Assembly: GCA_963277665.1 (NCBI GenBank)
Contig: OY728159.1
Coordinates: 1,018,615,343 to 1,018,679,342 of the forward strand
Direction of reading: 5' to 3'
Length of the DNA stretch: 64,000 nt
Origin: Viscum album
Taxonomy: Eukaryota > Streptophyta > Magnoliopsida > Santalales > Viscaceae
Under the pieces are notes generated by a model. It had not been told where the DNA came from and searched no databases. It was given only the letters and a program-made list of their open reading frames with translations. The stretch's first letter is position 1, and every line of letters begins with the position of its first letter. The position numbers and the translations under genes were made by a program. This document shows positions 1 through 12,065 of the stretch, piece after piece.

Positions 1-1030
1 ATGCTACCACATGATCACCCTATATAAGAACACATCCCAAAACTGAACCTAATGCATTATAGAAGACCACATAGCCCTACCAATCCTTTGGAGGAGTCAA
101 CATTTCAATATAATTCAATGGAATTTTCAACTCAAAAAAATAATCCTGACATTTTTCATTGCACATTAATATAACTCACTTTTGAGTGATAGTAGACATT
201 GGTGATTCCAATATCAAAAAATATTTAGGAAACCTGTGTAAATACCCACTAAGAACTAGAAGCTTCATATCTCAAAAACATTTCATGGTTCCCCTAATTT
301 CATAATGGAATTCTTTTTCTCTGGATCAAATGAGATTTGATGTTTTGACACCATGTGTCCCATGAAATTCATTTCCAGTATCATGAAATTTCATTTTCAA
401 AGCTTCATGTAATGTCTGTGATCACCTGAGTCTTCTGGAACTATTCATAGATGATGCACTTTAACCTACCTAGACATAGAGTAAACCAAAATGTCATCTA
501 CTAAAATTACTATAAAAATTTCTAGGTACTCATAGAAAATATTTTTACTCAAATCTATAAATATCGTAGGATAATTTTATAGACCAAATGGAAGGAAATG
601 GTACTCAATGTGACCTTACCAGATTCTAAAGGCACCCTTTGGGATTTAAGAGTCCATTAATAACAATTTTTGATACCTAGATAGAATATCAATTTTCAAT
701 AAGCTCATTACCCATTTCAACTGATGAAATAGATCATCAATACAAGGTAACAAATATCATTTCTTTAAGATAAATCAATTTATTTTTGGTAATCAGTGAA
801 TAGGAGATCGTTTCCATCTGTTTTCTTCACAAATATAATAGGTTCCACTCATTGTAACACACCTGAGCATATGATTCATTTCTGTACTTGTTCCATCATA
901 ATCAAAACTCCCAAAGGGATATGATAACAAAATCAAATAGTTATAACATTACCCAATAGAAGTATTGACATCCCAAAGTAACATCATCCCATGATAACAA
1001 CATCAAACCAGAAAAAATTCCAACACTCCT
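1..1030 (-). pseudogene. Ty3/gypsy protease-RT relic, truncated by window edge
   Basis: Reading the minus strand from about 1030 down to 1 gives a broken gypsy polyprotein. Near 1010-940 there is a weak match to the protease C-terminal segment that normally contains a GMDWL-like motif. Near 840-760 a VKKTDG.. segment matches the start of the RT palm, followed by a PRIDDLF-like stretch (CIDDLFHQL). Near 620-570 comes a PFGL motif, and at 478-501 the catalytic box reads VDDILVYS, so both aspartates of the RT active site survive here. Near 340-370 a FMGHMVS-like segment matches the usual FLGHVVS after the palm. Stops and frameshifts separate these pieces. RNase H and integrase would lie beyond the left edge. 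Family assignment rests on known gypsy RT motif order; no LTR was found for this copy. Confidence 0.8.
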
Positions 1031-2205
1031 ATGTAACAAGTGGAAAATAGTGCCACCATCACCATCATCAGTCCATGGTCTAAAGGATCAAGAAACTCCA
1101 CAACCTACAAGTAGCGCTTTCTCTATTTTCAAACCTAATATAATAAATTCTAAAAACACCCAATGGAAAAGGTACAGAGTAAGATATAATGACTAGTACG
1201 GTACCTCTATGTGTTTCATAATAAAAACCATAAGAATTAAATATTTATTCTATTAGTTTAAATAAAAAGTGGAATGGAATTAAATTTTTATATTTTTAAA
1301 AAAATCATTCATAACCAAAGGATTAAGGATATATCAAAATATCTTTCAAATAAGATTAAATGAACATTTTATATAATAATGTTTATATAAATAAGTATTT
1401 ATAGGTTAATTTTTTCAATGAATCATTGACATGTGTAATCAAATAATGTAAAGAAATAACTATGAAAAATATTGTTTTGTTATGTTAGTTTCATTGGTAT
1501 AGTAACTTCAAAATTCTAATTTGTCGACAAGGCTCTAGATTTTTATTGACAATAAAATAATTACCCCAATCTAGGATCCACTACTAGAAATAAAACTACA
1601 ACCCTTAAGGGATCCACTATGAGAAAACAAGATGTAATTGGGTCAGTTAGTGCTATTCTCACATATCAAAATCTAGGGGATAAATATCTTATAAATCTTC
1701 CCCCAGTTACCTTTTTGATACCCAGCATTACATGCCCTTCAATCAGAAAAATTAGACATAAATCTTCTCAAGTCAATCAAAAATATAATTACCAAATTTA
1801 AATTTTCAACATTTATTTCTTATTTCAAAACCAATCATAGGATTTCATTATTTCATGGATTTTCATATCACATTTCAATTTAAGAATATTTCCCAAGATA
1901 AATGTTAAATCATTTCTTTATTATGATTTCTAGATCGTGCCATCATTTTCCCTATTTCCCCCCAAAACACCCTTTCATTTAAATTTGGTGTTTTTCTCAA
2001 TTCCAAAATCTTTTTAAAATAAAATATCAATTCATTTAAATCCATATTTTTAAAAAATTTAATAATATTTACAAAAAATTAAAACAAAATAGGGTTTCAA
2101 TTTATTGGAAACACCTTATAGAACCAAAAGCCTTAAAATAAAGGTTTTACAGTGCACACCACCCACAATAGGGAACACCAATGAAGAATAAAGGCATTAA
2201 GATAA
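1031..2205. other. Unassigned AT-rich sequence
   Basis: No LTR end, coding motif or RNA gene was recognised. It probably includes further upstream parts (protease, gag) of the minus-strand gypsy relic at 1-1030, but nothing readable remains. The short open frame at 1619-1801 has no recognisable motif. Confidence 0.4.
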
Positions 2206-4241
2206 TGTAATAGTACCTAAAAACAAGATAAATAAATATAGATTTTATCCATCAATTACATGAAAATCTATTAATCTCTAAGGAGGATAAAAAGTGATAT
2301 TGAGAGAAACCAAATGATAGAAGATCCAATTTATAGGAGGAGATCAAATGATATACTCATCAATTTTACCCACCAAGAAAGGGTTTTGAAGGAGTCAAAA
2401 TCACCACATGAGAGATTCCACTACCATGGAGTTTGTATTGGGGATAAATGGGTGGATTAGAAATATTAAATGGTGGGTCAGATATTTTTAGTTAAATATT
2501 CATGATATTAAAATCCCACTCATTTTATTTTCTAGAGGGGCCACATGGTTAAAAGTAATAGTGCTCCGTTTCTGGTAGGGTGCATAGTTTCTCCAAGGAG
2601 GGTGCATGGTTTTTAAAACAATGCAACAACTGTAAAAACCCTAACTGACTGAAGATTCAAATTTTGGATGGCGAACTGCATAGTTTAGATAAATTGTGTG
2701 TGTACATCTAGTGGATCATAAGAGGGATATTGATTTACTAAACCAAACCGCATGGTTTTCCCTAACTATGTTCCAATCATACAATTCCCCTTTGGCGTCA
2801 AACTTTTTCTAATTTCACCATGAATGACCGCAAAACAAGAATCAACTCAAAGGAGATCATAAAAAGGTTCATGGAATGCCTAAAAGTAGGTAATGAGGTG
2901 ATAAAAACTTCTAATGGGGGAATTTTAAAATCATTCTATCTTAAAAACCATTGATTTTATTTTTCTCTTTTAATTTCTAGAAATTTAGTGTTTTACATTC
3001 ATTTTCCTCACTCAACATAATCAAATTCCTGAAAGAATATTTTTTTTGTAAAAATTGGAATTATTATTCTTTTGGGACAGTAATATTTTTCTTTCATGTC
3101 TATTTTTTTAAAATGTTTTCAACCATATTTTTAATATTCTCTAATTAATTGTAAAATTATCTTTTTAACCATGTTTTAAATTCTATAAAATGATTAAAAG
3201 GACTCTCTTTGCCGTTTTCTGAATGAGTAAATTTTTACTGATGGTGGGAATAGAATTTTATTTTAACATACACCACAGAAAAAACTCTTTCTACTGTCAT
3301 GAAAACTCATTTCATTGAAGATTAATTTACATATTTCTGTCATTATTTTTTATGAAACTATTTCCCTAATATTTTGGGAATTTTTAAATTTTAAATAAAT
3401 AATATCAAAATGAAAATGGTATATTCTATGAAAAATTTTGCGGTGTTATTTAAAGATTATATTCATCTATATGAACATAATTTCATTAAAATATTTATTT
3501 TCTTGGGATATAAACTAATGATACCATCCCCATATTTCTCTAGCTGAATTATGATAATTTTTAAAGGAGAACGTATTGACATTATTTATATAATTTATCC
3601 ATATAATGAATGAATTTGACTTATTATGATGTTATCAAGTCCCATAATTATATTACTCCTCAATTTACTTTTAGGTATCAATAGACTAAACAAGTTGAGT
3701 TTTTGTTCTAATCCTTACTCATTTATATAAGATTTCTTGGCACAAGGCCTCAAAATTATGTTTAATATGTCAGGTTTTATGCCTTCCAACATTATGAAAT
3801 TAGTTATTGATGTACATGTGATTATCTAAGTGGTAATGTTATCCATGTTTAAGTTTCAAGATCATGTTATTATTTATATGGAACAATTATATCATCATTT
3901 ATTCATACCATATTATAAATGGAAAATTTATTATATAATATATTCCTCTGAATGCATTCCTTTACAGAGAATCTGATCTCACAATTTATTTTGTTTTTTT
4001 CTGTAGGATTCCAAAATGTGAATTATGATAGATATTAAAAGAAAATTCTTTGGGGAATAATATTATTTTCAAATAATATATTTTGTTTTATTTTATGTTT
4101 TCAAATGTAATGTCTGATTCAATCATATGTTTTGCTCTCCAAGACTAATAAACTATTTTATCTCCTAATATTTGATATATTTTCTATTTTTTAATGTATT
4201 AAGGTAACCAATAACTCTTGGAAACTAGCATTTGGGTTATA
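2206..4241 (+). repeat. 5' LTR of element I
   Basis: The start TGTAATAGT matches the start of the 3' LTR. The right third aligns clearly: 3716-3770 resembles 10806-10870 (shared ATTTATATAAGAT block, then AAAATTATGTTTAATATGTC), 4060-4170 resembles 11145-11250 (GGGAATAATATTATT, GATTCAATCATGT, CTCTCCAAGACTA), and the end GGGTTATA corresponds to GGGATGTTACA of the 3' copy, with CA changed to TA. The left two thirds have diverged too far for firm alignment by eye. Confidence 0.65.
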
Positions 4242-4243
4242 GT

Positions 4244-4253
4244 TAGTATTAGA
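4244..4253 (+). other. Decayed primer-binding site of element I
   Basis: TAGTATTAGA lies two bases after the 5' LTR end. It differs from the initiator tRNA-Met complement TGGTATCAGA at two positions (G to A and C to T), the same transition type seen throughout the window. Confidence 0.55.
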
Positions 4254-5682
4254 GAGTGATTTTATAATATACGAAAAGTAGATTTAAGAAAATATAGATT
4301 AGTGAACATAATCCAATGACATACTCCAAGGATAAGGCAATGTATAGTATAACATTATGTAGTTATGTTAAGGAAGAGAATGTGTGGTGTCTATGAAAAT
4401 AAAATCCCATCTGGATAACAGAAAGTAGATTTGTCTATTCTCAAAATGAAACTATGGCTAACATCACTTAAATGAGAGAATTAGGTAATATCTTGATCAA
4501 CACTAGTGCACCATGATTCTTCGTAAGTCTATAAAGATGGTAAGATAATCCTATTGAATATTCTTTCATTAATTTACACACTCTTTACAAACCATTTTGA
4601 ATTTTTTAAATATTTTTTGATGATTTAAGATATTCTCAAATATATTATTTTTATGATTATATGATTAAAAATTCCAAAATGTTCAATTTAGTTTAGCATT
4701 TCACCAAATTTAAAATATATAATATTTTTTAAAATTCATACTGTTATAACATAAAGGACTATATTCCATTTTAAAGAAATGGTTTATAGTGTAACGAATA
4801 GAAACTGTGTCAATTAATGTAATATATATAGGGATTACCCTCTTATGCAAGATAATGAATTTGGAACTAGATATGAATATAGAGTTGGAGATGTATAAAT
4901 AATAACTATATTTTGGAAGTTGACTCACGTCGTAACCAAAATATTTACTCTTATGGAGTATCCTACTTATTTACAACATGGTGTGACAATGTTATACCAT
5001 TTAATGTAGCAATAACCTCTTTTATTCAATGGAATCACAAATACATTAGTAGATAAAGAATGGATAATTTTTCTCAAAAAGTTATTTCCTTCCATGGGAT
5101 ATAATGAAAGGGAGAAGGACATAGTGTACGTTTATCATCTCATGTGGTATGTGGCTTAATTTTGTTCATGGATTCAAAACATAGAGGATGTTTAGTAAAT
5201 AACATTCATGGAGTGGAAGGATATTATGGAATTTTTCTTAGAGTAATATTTTTCATTGAAAAATATTTTCCTTGCTTGAAATGAGTGGATATAGAAAGAA
5301 AATTCACAATTCTAGGAAGAAAGGAAGTCTAAAATTTTTCTAAATATAAATTATACATTAAAAGTCTAGAAATTCATTCTATAGACTATGTATATAATCC
5401 AAAGTTTATGATTTACTATTTCATTGACTGGATAAATCTAATTCTTCAAAGGGCATTAGTATCAAAAATATTCTCAATATATTAAGGTATAATATCATGT
5501 TCTACTAAGATAGAGAAATAATTCTCCAATTATTATTACTTGAAAGGAATAATATAGAAGAAGAGGGTAATTGGGAACATCATGAAGAAAAATAAGGATA
5601 ATAAGAATAAGAGGGGTAATTTTTAACATGTGATAATTACAGAAGGAAAGACCTTTTTATATTCCTGAAAGGTAATAATTTT

Positions 5683-5724
5683 TATTTCATGTGTGGTGAG
5701 AAGAGAAATTATGTTCTTGAATTT
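5683..5724 (+). pseudogene. gag zinc-knuckle relic of element I
   Basis: The 14-codon stretch has the spacing of a retroviral CCHC knuckle (C-x2-C-x4-H-x4-C) but reads YFMCGEKRNYVLEF. The first Cys is Tyr, the His is Asn and the last Cys is Phe, so only the second Cys remains. Its place between the PBS and the protease relic fits gag. The upstream gag (about 4260-5680) has no readable motif. Confidence 0.5.
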
Positions 5725-5884
5725 GAGGCTAATGTTTAAGCCATAAAATTTCAGTGATTAAATAGTAAGGCTTTGTGGAATGATGAAAACCAATTCCCCA
5801 AGAATCCAGGGAACTTACCCTAGAAGAGGTTAATGGTAGAAGTCCAATATGATGATTTTATTTTATGTTGAAGTTCCAAGCATT

Positions 5885-6003
5885 ATGGTGGAAGGTAATT
5901 TTATCGTAACATCAATGTTATATAATTATTTATTCAACTCTAGATACTTTTACTCTATTGTATCTACTATGTTTTTAAAGAAAATAAAATATTTCATGGG
6001 CAC
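5885..6003 (+). pseudogene. Aspartic protease relic of element I
   Basis: A frame open from 5849 to 6040 contains MVEGNFIV.. then LFNSRYFYS and STMFLKK. This aligns with the chromovirus protease layout in which VEGTF-like residues lead to the catalytic LFDSGATHSF box and then an F.KK segment. The catalytic Asp is Asn and the Gly-Ala-Thr-His stretch is changed, so the enzyme is dead even where the frame is open. Confidence 0.65.
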
Positions 6004-6689
6004 ACTAAGATGGGAGTTATTAATCAATAAACATGTATGAAATATTAATACATATACTATTTGTCACCCAATCCTTATTTAGTCATATGATCATACTCTA
6101 TTTGAAACATTTTTTTTATATCGACGGTAATAATTAATATAATCCTTTGTAAGGATTTACAATCAATGGATAATGAAAAATATTATTAGCAATATAAGGG
6201 TATAAAAATTTGTGATGAATATATGGAATTAATTATTATTGAAATAAAGGGATCATAATCTGAATCATTCATGGATCCACCCCAATAGATCTCCATAATA
6301 AAATTCTTGTAGAACAAGATAAGACACAGCCTATGGATTTGAAAGGAAATCCTATGATAGAAGATGTTATTTTTGTTAATGAATATATTAATGGGTTTCA
6401 TGAATAAATTCTAGGAAATACACATGTGTGTGTGCTAAAATATCAATTGAAATCATCTATGCCATGAACATTATATCAAATATTACCTATAGAATGGACA
6501 CAATGGAGTTAGTTGGGTTATGGAAGAATAATTGTAGTTTTTTTATAAGGTATTCATAGTACCAAGTGTTTTTCCTTGGGGGATAATTTTTTTTTTAAAA
6601 AGCATAAGACTATAATGTTGTGCATTTCATATAGGGAAATAAATTCCATTACCATGCATAATAAGTATAATATACCATATAATGATCAA

Positions 6690-6965
6690 TTGTTTAATCC
6701 CATTTAAGGTCACTGATATTTGTCAAATATTGATCTCCATTCAAGGTATCATCAATTATGATTAAGGTGGGATGATGTCACAAGGAAAACAATTCGTATA
6801 AGGTATGGAAAGTATGAATTCTTAGTAGTACCATTTTTACAAACTAATGCAACCTATTTTATTATGTTCCAGATGAATATAGTGTTCATGGTATATCTTG
6901 GTAATTTCATTATCATATTTATTGTTGATATCTTAGTATACTCAAAAAATGTTTGAAGAGAATAA
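6690..6965 (+). pseudogene. Reverse transcriptase relic of element I
   Basis: Near 6785 the frame reads TIRIRYGKYEFLVVPF, matching the gypsy TAFRTRYGHYEFLVMPFG region, followed by an N-A-T-x-F-I-M-F stretch in place of NAPATFMDLMN. The catalytic box at 6921-6944 reads IVDILVYS where gypsy has (I/V)DDILVYS: the first Asp of the pair is Val. Upstream, about 6700-6770, a weak match to the region before TAFRTRYG is visible with frame breaks. The N-terminal half of RT is not readable. Confidence 0.75.
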
Positions 6966-7299
6966 GAGTAATTTTAAAATCCCTCTTTAGACTCTTAATG
7001 AAATAGAGTGATATTGGAAATTTATCTTGTGTGAATTATGTCTTTAGGACATTCCATTTATTCATCATATTGTCTCTAATGTTTAATATTAGTTAATCCT
7101 TCGAAGAAAAATTCTTTTTAAGGAATGTAATATATCGACCAATATAATTGATGTACGTATTTTCGATGGGCTGGCATTTTACTATTAGTGGTTTGTTATA
7201 AATTATGTATGATTAACAACCCTATTAACAAAAGGGGTTATTTTCTCTTTGATTGAGTAATTTAATGTATTTTTTGATGAAGTAAATATGATGTTGATC

Positions 7300-7530
7300 A
7301 ATGAAATAGTGTTGACATTAAAAATTTTTGGGTATAAATTTGTGATATACAGTGATGCATAAAAGGAAGGACTTGTATGTGTTATTATTAATAATGATAA
7401 TGTTTTTTCCTATACATAAAGGTAGTTAATGTTCCATGGGTAGAACTATCAAATATCATATCTTGATCTGTATTTTTTGAATTTTTCGTTAAAAATATCT
7501 AGGAATTATATCTAATGTGAAAATATGAGA
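7300..7530 (+). pseudogene. RNase H relic of element I
   Basis: The frame reads VLTLK..., then FVIYSDA with a stop, then KEGLVCVI, matching the gypsy RNase H start (VVYTDAS..GLGCVLMQ) with its first catalytic Asp retained. About 70 bases on, a NYQISYLDLYF..LKISRNYI stretch matches [23 protein letters not shown]. In-frame stops occur where Ser, Gln or Arg codons are expected. Confidence 0.7.
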
Positions 7531-7984
7531 TATATAAAGTTCAAAATAGTTTAAAATAGAAAATTTCATTGAAAATGATCAAAATTATGAAAAGTATATA
7601 ACTATAGCTACATGAGGATTATGATATGTTAGTACACTACCAATCTTGGAAGTGTAATAAGATAGGTAGTGAATTATGTAGGAAAGGTCATAGAACTTTT
7701 GAATAAGATGTGGATTGAAAGGAAATATCTATTCATGTATATAGTAAACTTAAATATGTGAACTATCAATGAAGGGGAATCATAACCTCATTTATAAATT
7801 ATTTTCAAACAATACTTATCATAGAAGATTAAAGGTTTTCATCCTCATGATATGAGTTTAGAAAAGAAAATTAATGAATTTAATGAGGGAAAATTGGAAT
7901 ATTTATTATGAAGATGGTGTTATGAAATAAATAAAGAATTTATATTTAATATCGATACAAGAGATAAATAGTTAATTATTAGAT

Positions 7985-8560
7985 GAACCCATAACCTGAA
8001 TTTATGTATACACCATGGAATCACAAAATTGTATTATAATTTCATGTAAACCTTTTTCTAAGATAATTTGAAATTGGAAACTGTAAAATAAATATCAATA
8101 TTCTTGGTTATCGATGAGGTAAATTTTGAGACATTACATCCCAAAGGATTCCTAAAACATCTAAATATTTGTGTGTGGGAATGGGATGATCTTAATAGAT
8201 AAATTTTCACTTGATATACAATTATTTCAAAAATTAATAATTCCATATGGGTTATTGTTGACTTCCCTACGAAGTCCACACATATCCACAATATAATGGA
8301 TTATCTAGCTCTTGGGAACCTTGAATGGATCTATATTAATGATTTTGTAATACTTCATGGTATACCTCTTTATATTTTATCTGATAATGATCCATGGTTT
8401 ACATAAAAATATTGCAAGATTATTTAGAATGGTCTTTATAATGAGATACATTTTAGAAAGACCTATCATCCTAGAACTAATGGGACGTCAAAAAAGATTA
8501 TTCAGATACTAGAATGTATGTTCATGTTATGATAGATTTACCTTCAAGGTATGTGGGATT
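7985..8560 (+). pseudogene. Integrase relic of element I
   Basis: A weak H2C2-like zinc region lies near 8010-8080. The core follows: IWVIVDFPTKSTH (about 8240-8280) aligns with the first catalytic Asp region (WVIVDRLTKSAHF). YINDFVILHGIP..ILSDNDPWFT (about 8330-8405) aligns with the second (LHGVP..IVSDRDPRFTS). YHPRTNGTSKKIIQILE (about 8468-8515) aligns with the third segment ending in the catalytic Glu. All three D, D, E positions survive, but the frame contains stops and shifts. Confidence 0.75.
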
Positions 8561-8639
8561 AGTATTTATATTTGGTGGAATTTTCATATAAAAATAACTC
8601 TTATTCCAGAATTCAAATGGAAACCTATAATCCAATTCA

Positions 8640-8905
8640 CAGAAATAGGTTTCATACTCCAACATGTTTGGGAGTGGTTGGTGAAAGGAATATTTTAGGA
8701 TTGAATCTTATCAAGGAGATAATTGTTAAGGTAAAGGTTATTTAGAGTCATATTAAAGTATGTTAAAGTAGAAAAACAAGTTTAAAAAAAAGGATGGATC
8801 TATAATGTTAAGTGGGATATCATGTTTTATTTACTATGTCCCCATGGAAATGTGCTAAATGATTCATTATGGGAAAACAAGTCCTAGGTGAATCAGTGAT
8901 TTTTA
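8640..8905 (+). pseudogene. Integrase C-terminal (GPY/F-like) relic of element I
   Basis: GERNILGLNLIKE..VKVI and then SRKTSLKK followed by VLFTMSPWK match the chromovirus segment GE..LLGPE.V.E..EKI, DRQKSYADKRR and VFLKVSPMKG. No chromodomain is readable after it (8905-9260). Confidence 0.6.
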
Positions 8906-9261
8906 TATTTTCTAAATAATGGGAGTTTAAGCTTACTATTTCAAACGATAATTATCATATCTAATGTTCACAATGGGTTCTATATTTATTTAATAAAGAA
9001 GTGAATTATAGGTCTAATCCATGTGATGCCTTCTGATAAGATATCGTTATAATAGGATTATATTAGTTTGAAGAGCCTATCTAGATTCTGGAAACTATAG
9101 AACATGTGTTGAGGAATCTGATAACTCAATAGGTAATAATACATTAGAGAAATAGTAAGATAGAAATGGAAATGGGGGAAAATGAGTAATTTATGATAAT
9201 TAACATCCAAAATCCTTTAATGAGGATAAATTTTAGATATTTTGAGGATGAAATATTCTTT

Positions 9262-9272
9262 GGATGGATGAA
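9262..9272 (+). other. Polypurine tract of element I
   Basis: GGATGGATGAA stands directly before the TGTAATAG start of the 3' LTR, after a TTTTGAGGATGAAAT stretch that matches the ...FEDE.. pol end typical of plant gypsy elements. Two T interruptions show decay. Confidence 0.5.
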
Positions 9273-11338
9273 TGTAATAGTTATGCTTCAATTATAGTTA
9301 CCACTTTTTCTAGATAATAAATAAAAAAATTCACATAGCATTATTAGATAATATGATTAAAAACTATAGTCTCAATTTTATAAATTTTATTTAATGAAAT
9401 TAATTATTTTTTTTGTAATAATCATTTTAATATTTTCTTTCTGTAAAATTTTGGGATTTTTTTAAATACATGTACTTTTAAATTTAATGTGAAAATACAG
9501 ATTTAAAAAACTTTCAATTTTATGGAATTATAATGATAGCAGAATAAACTAAAATTTTAGGGAACCTTTTTTCTTCAAAAAATATTTAGTAAATAAGTTT
9601 TATAATAGATATAAAATTATAATGTTAAACATAGAAATATGACTGTATTAATGTGGATATCTAAATAATTTTTTTCTTCAAAAAATTATTTATTTATTAT
9701 ATTTTAATTAATTATTTACATGGTTAATATTGATTTTTGTTTAAAATTAATGATAAATAATTATATATTTATTTAAAATAATATATTTAATTCCATTAAG
9801 AAAAATATTATACTTTATTTTGGGGTAAAATCATATTTATGCATAAAACAAACACTTCTCTAAAAAAGATTCTATTACATTTTGTAAAAACGTATTAATA
9901 TTATTTCCTTTAAAATTTTAGAGTTTAATCATGTGAAATGGATTCCTTATTTGAAATAATTCTACTTAATTCTTGGTAAAAATTTCATATAAATTCATGG
10001 TCATCCTGAAAAGTAACCACGGTAAATATTTATCACCTCTATTATGGGTATAATTGCATAAAGGATTTAAAAATAAAATGATAAGGCTTCAAGATTATAT
10101 TAAAGGATTTATTAAAAATAAATGTATAGTTCTATTTAACTATTATCCATATCAACTTAAATGATATGAAAATTTTGAGACACTTACTCATGAAAAAGAA
10201 TTTTTATTTTTAAAATATTTATTTTTTCCAAGTGTTTTCTTTTTCCTAAATTATAAAACAACACCATGTATACTCTATTCTTCATAAAAATGAGGAACTT
10301 ATCTTTTAAAATATCATCCAAAATCAATTCTCAAATGTTATACTAATTACCTAGAGTTTCTAGTCTCATCAAATGACTAACCTATAAGACTTAATGTCAA
10401 ATCCAAGGTGGTTTTTCAAGAAAGATGTATAACTTTTAACTGAGTGTTTTCATATTATTAACTATTATACATCCTTAAAATATTATATAACTACATACAT
10501 ATAATAAAATATGTTTCTTAACTATACTAAAATGACATTATTCTTGGGGGGTAAACCTATAATCAACTATATATCATCCTATAGAAAATGAAAACATCAC
10601 TTGTATGTACGTATGACCTACCATCTCCATGTAGATATGTATATCGTTTTTCATTAGCAAGTCACTTGTACGGTTAAAAATACTTAACTAATGAATATAT
10701 ATATATATAGTATTTCTGAGAAAATTTTTATATATGGGGCCTAGAATTATAGAGACTATAGTAGTAATGGTAGGTCTCATGAGAAAAAATAGGTTGGGTA
10801 TTTGGCATAGGCCTACCCATTTATATAAGATATCTTGGTTTGAGGCCCCAAAATTATGTTTAATATGTCCAACATTATGAATTAAACTATTATGAAATTT
10901 GTAATTGACTCCCATTTTATATCTAAAAAAGTTAATTTTTCCTTGGTTAATTTTCAAGATTATGTGATTATATATATTGAGTTATTTGATCACCATTTAT
11001 TCAAGCAGTATTATTCAGGATTTATTTATTTTATGATAGATAATAATGTAATCATTCCATTACTTAGCATCTAATCTAACCCTTTTTTTAATATCACCAG
11101 TATGATCGGATGTGTATTATGATTTATATATAATGATATGATATAGGGAATAATATTATTCCCAAAGAACAAATTATATAGTATTTAATTTTTTAAAATT
11201 TAATGTGAGATTCAATCATGTATCTAACTCTCCAAGACTATTAAAATAATTGATCCCCTTGGATGTTATCACTTTTATCTGGTGAAAATGTATTTATGTA
11301 ACCACAAGATCTGGTCTATGTTGTTTAGGGATGTTACA
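9273..11338 (+). repeat. 3' LTR of element I
   Basis: It starts TGTAATAGT and ends GGGATGTTACA, the terminal style of plant chromovirus LTRs. See the 5' LTR entry for the aligned blocks in the right third. Small frames at 10688-11074 fall inside it and show no conserved motif. Confidence 0.65.
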
Positions 11339-12060
11339 ACATGATATATTTGGATTTTATAGTTAGAATATTACATCATAGGGAGGGGTTTTATTCATAT
11401 TGTCTTCCCAAATATGGAATTGAAATATATAGAATGGGGTTTTTCTTTAAAAACCTAAATCATAAATTCCCTAGGATTCAAGATTTTAATCCCACTTTTA
11501 ATCCTTTGAATGAAAAAAACTCACTTTCCTAGTTTTGATGTCCAATTTGAGGACTAAATTGGTTTCTTTAATAAATGCATATATTATAAGATATTGCCTC
11601 TTCTAGTTGTGTTTTGGATTAATATGTATAGAGAATGAAAAATGGAATGATATTTCCACTTTACTGGATTATCGATGGATGTTAGCCTCACACCTTCATA
11701 GATCAATATAGTGGGGATATTAGTTGATTATTTTAGGTTAGATTTGATCATTGACTATGAAAAGATGCCAGATTTTTTAAATGGGATTCCACAACATTAG
11801 ACATACCTTTGATATATGTAGAAGTATGAATTTTTAGATACAGTGGAATTAAAAGTCACATAGTTATAAATATGGTATAAATATGCTCAATTATTCCTTT
11901 CCAAATGAGTATTATTTGGGGAAGGAAACCAATGATAAAAAACAAAACAAATTAGAAATCAATGCTCAAGGTTTTGAGTTAGTGATCCATGTAGATGGTG
12001 GTAATTTGGAACATGATTTTCATTTATTAAAATAGTTACAAAATAAATAGTTTCATGAAA
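11339..12060. other. Unassigned sequence between elements I and A
   Basis: No LTR end or coding motif is clear. Because element A carries a perfect target duplication, this stretch was once continuous with 27262 onwards, so both may belong to one older repeat. Confidence 0.4.
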
Positions 12061-12065
12061 AAGGA
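12061..12065. other. Left target-site duplication of element A
   Basis: AAGGA immediately before the left LTR is repeated exactly at 27257-27261 after the right LTR, which fixes both outer boundaries of element A. Confidence 0.9.

Larger units (their letters stand above)
2206..11338 (+). mobile_element. Element I: old degenerate Ty3/gypsy retrotransposon
   Basis: The element shows the full order expected of a gypsy retrotransposon on the plus strand: 5' LTR (2206-4241), decayed tRNA-Met PBS, gag zinc knuckle, protease, RT, RNase H, integrase, C-terminal domain, purine tract and 3' LTR (9273-11338). The LTRs are 2,036 and 2,066 bp by my boundaries and both begin TGTAATAGT. Divergence is so great that no target-site duplication can be recognised (GATAA precedes the left LTR, ACATG follows the right). 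All domains carry stops, frameshifts and lost catalytic residues, so this is one of the oldest recognisable copies here. Outer boundaries could be off by tens of bases. Confidence 0.75.
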
